A DNA stretch of 64,000 bases from Platerodrilus igneus (lineage: Eukaryota > Arthropoda > Insecta > Coleoptera > Lycidae): NCBI GenBank assembly GCA_036346225.1, contig JARFIW010001082.1, forward strand, positions 2,914,001 through 2,978,000. The letters run 5' to 3'. Under the pieces are notes generated by a model. The model saw only the letters and a program-made list of their open reading frames with translations, did not search any database and was not told the DNA's origin. Shown here piece by piece: positions 54,900 to 64,000 of the stretch. A program made the position numbers and the translations under genes. The stretch's first letter is position 1. Every line of letters begins with the position of its first letter.

Positions 54900-57800
54900 T
54901 ATAAAAAAAATTGCTATCAAATCAAATACGTGCCTATGCACAAGAGCAATTTTCAAACTATATATCAACAGCAAAAACTAGTGTACCAAATTATTATAGC
55001 ATTATTTCTTATATCAAGAAATAAATCAAACAACTATTATAACTAATAGGAACGGAAGATGAACCTAAGTCTTTATTTAATTTTTCATGAAGATCTGCCT
55101 CCACAACAAGAATTGTAGCCAAACTTTCATTTTTAAATATCACCACATCCTTTTTAAACGTTTAATCCTACATGTAATATGTATTAATCTTGACTGTATC
55201 CTTTTGAAAATAGAATCGGCGGGATCATCAATAAATTCTAACAAAACATTTCTTACTGACTCTATGCTAGACTCAGTTTCTTCTCTTTCTGTATTAAAAT
55301 CCACCTTATTACCCGAAGATCAATTAAACAACCTGGTTTGTCTGTTTCCTTTGCCAACAACCTAGCTAAAATTTTTCTTTTATCTGAAACGTCTTGAATT
55401 TTCAATGCCTCTAATGTTCAATTCATATTCTAATTCATTTTTAAGTAAATGAACGATGCTGTACATTTCTGCCATAATTGAATATTTATATGTCACTAAA
55501 ATATCCTAACTATACAATCTTTGTCCAAAAATTTAAATTGACACTACTCAATTTATAACCAAGCTAAATAAAGTTTTGAAGATAAATTCACAAACAAAAG
55601 AGTATCCTAACAAAATTGAGAACCCACATCAAACTGTAAGTGTGACAAGAATGAAACTATAAAATCACATTAGTAAGGTCGATTCGAACCTCAGTTGCCG
55701 AGTGCAAGTGTAATGAATCTAAGTGCAAACAATCCAGCCCCACGTTCTGGGCGCAAGTGTAATGAAAATTAATCCCTCGTGAATATCAGATAGCAAATTG
55801 GACCTCCATATACCATAAACGACTACCTTACCTGATATCACAAGGTCGAGAATTTCTTATTAATGAAGAAAGCCCAAGGTAAAGTTGGATGGAAAACGGC
55901 TTGAGGAAAAGAAAAACTCTTTAGAGATAAACGGCTAGAAGAGTGTTAGCTCTGGGTAGATCATGAGCTTGGGTCATGGGTTGTCAAATGACCAAAAATA
56001 TAGATAAAGAGCGCCACCGTATTTTTCAATACAACAACATACAAAGATACATGTACTTGTATTAGGGGAATGCGGAAACCTGAAGTCTACACCGCTTATG
56101 TAGCCACAAAACCTAAATAACAACCTTGCAAAGCACTTATGAAAATATCACTTACCAGATGTATTACAGATGTCTCTGCATATCCTGTGAACAAACAAAT
56201 GCACAACATGGACACCGTTTGTGTCCTTAAAAATATTCTCCAAAAAATAATATATTTGAATTTAAGTTCCAAAAATATATACACCAGGGTATTTGTTATC
56301 ATAAGATAGAATAAATCTTTTGCTTATTAAAACCAATAAATTTCCCTTGAATTTTTAATAATAAAAGAGTTAAGCAAAAATAAATTCTATTCAATTAAAT
56401 TGGTTTAGCTTGTTTCAACATTAATATTTACAATAAAAATTTACATGGAAAGAAACTAGTTTTGTTCTGTCTTCAAAAACATAAACATCTTTAAACTCAA
56501 TATTTCTACGTAAGTTTACCGTAAGGTATTTGCTTTCTTAATAATTTATATTTCAAATTTTAATTATAGCCTTCAGTAATACTACAGTCGACTTTACAAG
56601 TGAGAAACAAGATTATTTTACGTCATACTAAAATGTAGCATTCAAACAAAAAATAAGCTTGATTTTATATGCTTCATAAATTTATCATGTCTTAAAATTA
56701 AATTGCATGACCTCAAAATACTGAAAGATATTTTTAATTTCACAGAATTGCATGTGGTAATTATATTGATTAACTAGATATTTTGACATCATATGTCAAT
56801 AACAATTTTTTCTTAAGCTAATATTGTAAGCTTGTGGAACAAAAGTAATAGGCAATGGAGCCATCTTTAAAATTTTGTATAGTTACGAAAATAAAACGGG
56901 ATGTTTCTTACAAAAAATTTTTAAAATAACTAGATCAAAGTAGAATTTCAACCTTTGACCATACGTAAGACATTTAAATAAATACAAATTAAATTAAAGG
57001 TTAAATATCACTCACTTGCTTGAAGTACAGTTCAATCAAAAAAACTTGAACGTTTAAACCAGAACCAAACAACACCAGATGTCGACAAATCTACACATCT
57101 GTGATGCACGCAATCTTCAGAACAAAATACCATTATGCTAAATTTTACGCTGGAATTTTCAAAAACCTTCAGAACAAAATATTATCCAACCAAATAAAAT
57201 CTTTGTTACATATGACCAGTAATGTTCATGTTTTCTAAATTTTAACTAAAACCCTATATCTGTGGTATTGCACTACAGAAAACGAATTAATAAATTTTAT
57301 CAAATTAATTATACCAGTTGTTTTAATGATGAAACACTCCAAATATTCTTCGGTCTGCAGGAATCAACTAACTTTACTGATGGTGGAATACAGAATAAAT
57401 TAATCTTCACTAAAAGTTGTCAGGAACCACATCGAGACGAAGGTATTCATTTATTAACCTCTCTTACGAACTCTATTCCAGACCATGTGCCTGAATACCA
57501 TATTGACTTTTCTGTGCTCTGAAGAGCAGCTTATTTCTTCAAGCGCTAAACGAAAAGTGATTCGAAATGACAGATAAAGGATTAGAATTGTAGAAACTTA
57601 GACATCAAAAGTGAAGGAGCGCATAATCCATTATACACTTTATAAACTATCTTTTGTGATCAGACAATTATAAATTATGTTTTTATATTATCGAAACATG
57701 ATATTAGATTTATAAGGAATATGTAACTAACTAGAAAAAAAAAACGTTACAATGATAATGTAAACTAAGACTAATTAGAGAAAATTAAATCTTGAACATG

Positions 57801-58400
57801 ATACGATAGGGAAAGGGCATTAATTACTGATAGCTCGAGGCAACAAAATTTTCGAATGTTGCATCATACGCCTTCTCGAGAACAAGCCAATTAAAACTTG
57901 GAAACAACAACTAAAGTTAACACAAAATTTCTAGATGCTTACATCACAGGGACTTGCTCTTATAAAAATATGGATGTTGAGAATGCTGTTCAGTTCTCAT
58001 TCAAACGTCACAATACAGTAAACCTGATGATAATACGTCACGTAGTAATAATACTACCGTTTTAGCAGTGAAATTTATTTAAATATGGTTTAAGAGTCGA
58101 TTTTATTGAAATAGCGACGGAAAAGTGTTTTGAATACTCAGAAGTGAGTAAGATTGTTTGAAGTACTTACAGTGGTTTCAAAATGGAGAATAAATAATAA
58201 AATAATAATTGAACTACTGCAAGAAAAAGTGCTTAATTGGAATAAAAACATATACGATTAGAAAAGTCTAAAACTTGATACTGTCAGATATGATGGACAA
58301 AATGTCAAACGTAATTAAAAGTAAAGATGACGTATAGTTACATACATGATTTAGATTTGTATAATTTTCCAATTGTCATCACGCATCGACCGCAAAAGCC
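54900..58400. other. AT-rich stretch without recognised genes
   Basis: No motif was found. At 58264-58330 there is a diverged copy of the 40158 repeat (gatactgtcagatatgatgg). The frames at 55087-55365 and 57262-57522 have no known relatives. Confidence 0.35.
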
Positions 58401-58403
58401 AAA

Positions 58404-58494
58404 GGTGTGTGTCTGTGTGCATGCATGTGTGTGTGTGTGTGTGTGAGTGCGTGCATGCATGGGTGTATATGTATATATATATATATATATATTA
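58404..58494. repeat. compound (GT)n-(TA)n microsatellite
   Basis: gtgtgt runs broken by gcatgcat steps are followed by a tatata run up to about 58491. Confidence 0.95.
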
Positions 58495-58499
58495 TACTG

Positions 58500-60094
58500 T
58501 CAAGAAGGGGGTGGGCTTATAAAATGTTTAAATAGGGTTTCGAAACGACTTTGCTAGAATGGGGGTATATTTGGTTTTGTTTGAGTATTTTCTTTCAGGT
58601 ATTTTTGGTTTATAAATTAACAACAACTATTCCACGTTTATAAATTTATAAAGCTTTTGAAACTGCATTGCATTCAACAACATATACCGGCCATAGACCA
58701 GGCTAAGCTAGTTATAAGTTTGCATTGTATACGTATTTTAATTGTTATTGTTGCACGTATATGAAATTTAATTTGGAGTTAGCGTTTTCAGAACCATTTG
58801 AATGTAAAAACAAATATCAAAATTGCTTGGTATACTGCACGCTTTTAAAATTTTAAGGAGTTAAGTGATACTCCCGTAAAATTTGTAAATCAATTTCAGT
58901 TTGAATATGTTTTAACAATTAAAGATTGGTTATGTAATGACAGGACGTTTACCGAATAAGACATAAATGTCTGTTGCGTACAATTTAAAAGCTGAACCAT
59001 CAAAGTTTGTTAGCTATTTTCAATATTGTAAAAGTTCAATATACATAAATCACTGGATTACAAACCATCTAGAAAATGAATGTATCTAGAGAAACAACTG
59101 TATTATTAATCAATTATTAATAATTATAAATTACATAGTGTGCGTAGAGATAGTTGTCATGGAACGGAAACAAAAGAAGACGGTTTTATTTATAAGGGAC
59201 TTCAAATTTATATTACTAAAAATAGACGTGTTTTGTACTATTATGAGTTTTATTACATTTAAAAGTTACGAGAAAGTTTTGAAAGTCAAGTTGTACCTGG
59301 AGATAGCAAATAGTAGCAGTTTCTGCGAATAAAAGTTAATTAAAAGAGGAGTGCTGGTCTGTACCGTTATTGTTTGAAGACGAAAGCATAGTGGAATTGG
59401 AGTTATCTGAGTATTTGTATAACATAAAATTTGTAGAAATATTAGTAGTTTTATAGTCTGGAGATTACCAGTTGCTCGAGTTACTTATTATTTACAGGAG
59501 GTGCCTGCAGCTGGTCACTTGGCTTCAGGACGGCTGGAAGGCGGCGCTTGTATCTGGATTCCAGGTATTAGTATTTAATATCTACGCAGTGCTTTAATCA
59601 AATTTATAAAAGTGGAACTAGTGTTTGGGAATACTTTTGGCATTTACAATTATTTGAAGAATGCTTGTGTATTCGGTTGCAATTGTCATAATTGTCCTAA
59701 AAAAAAAGAAAGATCAATCCTGTAATCATGAATAAACAATACAAAATAGGTGGTAATTGATTATAAAAGGGTTCTCTATAACTCAATATATACCAAAATA
59801 TAACAGATGGCGCTAACAACGTGAGGCTCGAGTAGATTTGTTAGTTGTACGTTGCATATATTCTATTTAAAAGTGAAAATTAATATTTGATTGACGTTTC
59901 ATATATATTTATTTGACAGTTGTTGAAGGTTTTGAATTTATTGTAGTAGGCTAAGACGTAATTTGATATTCACACTTTGGTCAATTTTAGCGGTAAAACA
60001 TTAGGTGGGGCTCGATAGGGCTGATTCAGATTTGCAGAGGTTGTGTAGCTTAGTGGGGCACATCATTGAAGTTTATTTTGAAAATTAAAGGGAC
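58500..60094. other. flank and presumed leader of the right-hand gypsy element
   Basis: AT-rich. An LTR should end somewhere before 60090, but I could not find its borders or a clear primer site, and its partner lies outside the window. Confidence 0.3.
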
Positions 60095-61670
60095 ATGTCT
60101 GATGAGGAGAGAATCACGAGGTCAGGGAAAGTTTATGGAGTTGAGACTGGTGTGAGAGGGCAACCGGTGGTTAAGACTGTAGCAGCAGGGGATGCTAGGG
60201 ATGAAGCTGGAGGATATGTGGAGCCGGAGGTGATTATTGTGAATTCAGGGATACATCGGGAGAAAATGAAATTGATAAGGAAAAGAGAATATGCAGATCC
60301 AAGATGTGATGATGGTTTTGTTGGAATTAAAAGGGTCGTTAACTAAGTCGCATGAAGAATTGAGAGGATCATTGTTGGCCGAGGTTAGAAATTCACAAGC
60401 GGAAGTTAAGGAAAAATTTGATATGATGGAAATGAAAATTGAAGGAATTAATGTATCAATACAGAGCAGTTTGTGTTCATTTAAGGATGAAGTTCTGAAG
60501 GACGTAGAGGATAGAGTCCAGGTTGTAGAAGGAAGGTAACAACAGGTTTAAATGAATTAAGGGAAGAGCTGTACATGGTCGAAGTTAGACAGACAGAAAA
60601 ATTGCAGAATTTAGGTGAAATAGTTCGGATTCAGACGGAGGACAATATTAACTCTAAAACGAAATTATAGGCAAATTGCGGGCGAGTCAGGAGGTGGCAG
60701 AGAAGCTGAGAAGGGATACGACGGTTCTGGGGAATACGGTAAATGGATTGTCTGGTCTTGAAGGAATGTTAGACAGATGAGAGAACAGTTGGTTGAATTG
60801 GAAAGGGAAGAGTTGTTTGTGATGCAGGATACCAGTATAGGCTAGGGAAAGAGACCTTGCCGAGGTTTGAAGGCAGAAAGAATGAGCAGCCGATGGTCTA
60901 TCTTAGCAAGTTGGACGAGATGGTAGAGAGTGAGCCTGAGAGGGTGAAGATGCAGATGGTGAGCGTGACATTGGGGGTTGTGCAGAGAAATGGCACTGTA
61001 TCGTGAGGAGGCAATATAGTTCGTGACGAGGAATTTCGAAGGCTATTCATAGAACAATATTGGGGAAACACGCATCAGGCTAATATTCGAACGGATTTAA
61101 ACACTGGGAACTATAGGTCATACCAAGGATCGAGAGAAAATTATGTGATTGAAAAGTATAACCAGGCGCAGCACCTGATTCCTAAATTAAGAGAAGATGA
61201 AATTATATTATTGTTGTCAAGGCATATGGAGGCGGAAATAACTAGGGCCGTAGCGATACAAAACGTTCGGACTTTAAGAGACTTTTGGAAATGATGCGAA
61301 ATTATGACGTAGCTAGGACGTTTGAAACGAATACCAGGAAAATAGTGATAATAGGAATTGGGATAGGAATAGGAATAGCACAGACTACCAGAGGACTGGG
61401 GTGCAAGGATACAATTATAGGGAGAATGGACAGGACAACTACAGAAAGCAATATCAGGGAAATCAAAGGAGAAGCGAATAATAATTGGGAACAACGTTTT
61501 AATAGAGACGATAAATATAGGGGAACAATGACTGGAACAGGACGGATAGGAATGACAGAGGTTTTGGACAGCAAAGGATGGGTTTTGGGCAGAGATAGCA
61601 GAGAGAAAGGGAGCAGACATCAACGGATCAGGGGAAATACCGACAGGGATTAGAGACCGAGAACGGAGAC
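60095..61670 (+). pseudogene. gypsy-type Gag, frameshifted, with Arg/Asn/Gly-rich tail
   Basis: ATG 60095 starts DEERITRSGKVYGVETG. The frame changes near 60300 (SLTKSHEELRGSLLAEVR, then a coiled-coil with EVKEKFDMMEMKIEGIN) and several more times. The capsid core is recognisable: LPRFEGRKNEQPMVYLSKLD, FRRLFIEQYWGNTHQANIR, LNTGNYRSYQGSRENYV and LIPKLREDEIILLLSRHM. The C-terminus is rich in Arg, Asn, Gly and Gln (GVQGYNYRENGQDNYRKQYQ in one frame) with no CCHC knuckle. Gag would form the particle, and the basic tail would take over RNA binding. Broken by frameshifts. Confidence 0.75.
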
Positions 61671-61756
61671 AGATAGAAACTTGACGATCCAACACGTAAC
61701 AACAAGAGACACGCGACAGAGATCGGAGGATAGGATAGAGAAAGTGGAGGTCCACG

Positions 61757-62200
61757 ATGAACCCACGGTACAAAAAAAACGTCGATTTATTAGTGTTAGG
61801 AAAATCAGATTTAGGGACACAGCATAGTATTAGTTTAGTAGATAAGTTGTTAGATAATAAGTTTGAAAGAAGGCGGAGTTACCATTTATTCATATTAGGA
61901 TTCTGTTTACACGGCATTGATAGATACAGGGTCGCAGTTATCGCTGGTGAGAGAGGAAATAGTTTTGAAACATGCAGAATTATTCAAAGGGAAAATTTGT
62001 AGGGTTAAGAGTATTAATTTATGGTCTGCGATTAAGAGGAAGTTAACTACGATAGACAAAGTTGTCGAGTATCGATTGTATTAGGAAGTACCAGACTAGG
62101 TGAAGTAGAGTTTTGGATAGCAAGAGGATTATATTTAGATTTTATTGTAGGGATAGATGTAATTGAGGAATTTGGACTGGTTATAGATGGTAAAGCACGA
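61757..62200 (+). pseudogene. gypsy protease region
   Basis: In the frame running through 61914-61960 the active site ALIDTGSQLSLVREEI is visible (DTG at 61923-61931), and downstream a FIVGIDVIEEFGL segment (about 62140-62175) is the usual protease end, GxDxLxxxG-like. Frames change between the two. Confidence 0.75.
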
Positions 62201-63300
62201 ATGGTAAGGGTATTAAATTTAGAGAAGAAATGGGTGGTGCCTAAGGATAATCGGGATACTAGGGATGAGATAAATACAGATAGTATAGGATCAGGAAAGA
62301 CTAAGAATAGAATTTATGATGGAATTGATGAGTTACGGTTATGTAATATATTTGAGAAGGTATTTGATGAGGAACAGATAGGATTAATAGGGGTGGATAT
62401 GAAGGAAATGTTATATGAGGTGTTTAATAGACATGCAGGAGTTTTTAGTAATGAGCCTAGGTTTGCGAAGGAGTATACGCATAAGTTAGAGGTCACAGAC
62501 GAGGGAAGTTTTCGTACTAGGGTATATCCAATACCATTTGCATTAAGGGATCGAGTGAAAATGAGATTAAAAGATGTTAAAGAGGGAATTATTGAATCAG
62601 CGAGAACACCCTATATCAATCCGGTAGTGGTTGTGCCTAAATCTGATAAGTTAGAATTAAGAATATGTTTAGATGCTAGGAGATTGAATGCGATTACTAA
62701 ACCACAATTTGAACAACCAAAATCACTAGATAATTTGTTATACAAGGTAAGCGAGATGAAAATTTTTAGCAAACTGGACTTAAAGAATTCTTTTGGCTAA
62801 TTCCTTTGCATGAGGAAAGTCGGAAGTATACTGGATTTAGCATTGAAGGGGAGATTTATCAGTACAGAGTTGTTCCATTTGGTCTTTCAACGTCATCCGC
62901 TGCATTAGTTCGAGCCATGCAGAAGTTATTAGATGAGTACGAAGACTTCTGTACGCACTATGTCGATGATATTTTGATTTTTCTAAGAACGAGTTAGAAC
63001 ATTTAGAACATTTAAGAAAAGTGATCCGAAGGTTAGACGAGGGAGGTTTGAGGTTGAATTCGAAGAAGTGTGAGTTTTTAAGGACCAGGTAAAGTATTTG
63101 GGGTTTGTCGTTGGCAGCGAAGGAATTAGAATTTGTGAAAAACGCTTGGACGAGTTGAAGAATTTGAAACAGCCAAGAAATTTGAAAGGTTTAAGAGGAT
63201 TTTTAGGTGTATTAAATTATTATCGTCGATTCATACCAAAATATTCGAGTTGTGCATTCCATTGTTGGAGTTGTTAAAAAGAACGAAAGGTGGAAATGGA
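62201..63300 (+). pseudogene. gypsy reverse transcriptase, frameshifted
   Basis: The 62201-62800 frame holds HKLEVTDEGSFRTRVYPIP, IIESARTPYINPVVVVPKSD, LRICLDARRLNAITKP and FSKLDLKNSF (catalytic Asp in motif A). A one-base shift leads to YTGFSIEGEIYQYRVVPFG and the YVDDIL box at about 62957-62968. Further shifts and stops follow (LDEGGLRLNSKKCEFL near 63030). Motif order and the YVDD box identify gypsy-type Pol. Confidence 0.85.
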
Positions 63301-63349
63301 ACGAGCAAAGGAGCAGGCATTTCGGGAGTTGAAGGCGGTATTTTATAGG

Positions 63350-63952
63350 GAACTGTCATTAAAATATCCCAATTTTACGGATCCATTTATTTTAAGGACA
63401 GACGCTTGAGTTTTGCAATAGGGGCTGAGTTGGTGCAGGTTCAAGAAGGAGAGAAGTGCCAATTTGTTTTATTTCGAGGGCTCTGAAAGACTGCGAGACT
63501 AGGTATTCGACAGCGGAAAAGAGATGCTGGCAATCGTATATGCTGTGAAGAAGTTAAGATTTTATTTATTGGGTAATAAATTTCTGGTTGAATCGGATAA
63601 CACAGTGGTCACGTTTCTGAAGAAGAAAGAGTTTTTGAACAGTCGATTGTATAGATGGGCGTTAGTATTGCAGGAATATGATTTTGAGATTAGACATAAA
63701 CCTGGTAAAGAAAATGTTACGGCTGATTTCTTTAGTAGGAAGGATGAAGGGTTGCTAACGGATAGTAGGAATGGATTTTTGATTGCATTGCAAGTGTTTG
63801 AAGATCTGGGAAGATGGTCGAATGCCAGATTTCATCGGATGCAAGCACACGAAGAAATAAGGGTGATCAGAGAAAAATTATTCAGAGAGAATTTAGAACA
63901 AGACAGAGGTTTTATATGGTCGAGGAGTTTTGGTGAAAAGGTTATGGGATGA
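63350..63952 (+). pseudogene. gypsy RNase H, running towards the window edge
   Basis: ILRTDA at about 63395 (catalytic Asp), then a shifted frame with RYSTAEKEMLAIVYAVKKLR (Glu) and FLVESDNTVVTFL (Asp), then RHKPGKENVTADFFSR, the standard end of gypsy RNase H. After it comes the tether towards integrase; the integrase itself lies outside the window. Confidence 0.85.
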
Positions 63953-64000
63953 TGAATTATTAGTGTTAACGACACAGCTAGCCGTTGAGCTGATCCAGGA

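Noticed and set aside
61141..61773. Minus-strand 210-codon frame
   Set aside because: It is opposite the Arg/Asn/Gly-rich Gag tail of the plus-strand gypsy element and has no motif of its own.

Overview
This is eukaryotic nuclear DNA, most likely from an insect or other arthropod. It is AT-rich, has spliced genes with long non-coding stretches, carries (TTAG)n-type repeats resembling the insect telomere motif TTAGG, and is packed with arthropod-type mobile elements (Ty3/gypsy LTR elements, R1-clade and other LINEs, hAT). I see no bacterial operons and no free-living virus.

Layout. 1-5.5 kb: a decayed minus-strand cluster of unfamiliar genes, headed by a ~770-codon protein that may be a replication-initiator (Rep-like) protein, flanked by diverged direct repeats and followed by palindromes and a foldback hairpin. 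5.8-7.5 kb: a tandem duplication and a LINE ORF1 (minus). 7.6-10 kb: a large TTAG-rich composite minisatellite with LINE tails and a solo LTR (TSD atat). 12.4-18.8 kb: an intronless C2H2 zinc-finger array (26 complete fingers) whose 3' part is cut off by a decayed R1-clade retrotransposon, with ruined fingers on the far side. 20-34.7 kb: a nested pile-up. An old minus-strand gypsy element (PBS at 34.66 kb) carries a solo LTR in its gag gene (TSD cgcg) and a complete 9.2 kb plus-strand gypsy element in its integrase gene (20982-30177, TSD attc). The inserted element has 1.84 kb LTRs, a tRNA-Lys-type primer site and a T-TTA-AAC frameshift site with pseudoknot potential between gag and pol. 34.7-36 kb: a second copy of the TTAG-rich block, then another solo LTR with cgcg TSD.

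Host genes. 38.26-39.30 kb carries a full coding sequence for calmodulin-lysine N-methyltransferase (CAMKMT), 325 codons in two exons with a 59-bp intron. At 44.94-45.02 kb there is one exon of WBP4/FBP21 (U1-type zinc finger); a donor at 38003 fits it in phase as a first exon, which would place CAMKMT inside a WBP4 intron. Two LINE copies (40.5-43.7 kb) and a hAT remnant (45.8-47.3 kb) lie around that exon.

The right third (47.5-59.5 kb) is AT-rich with microsatellites and no gene I can recognise. From 60.1 kb to the window end there is another frameshifted gypsy-type element (gag, protease, RT, RNase H), whose Gag has an Arg/Asn/Gly-rich tail where a CCHC knuckle would be expected.
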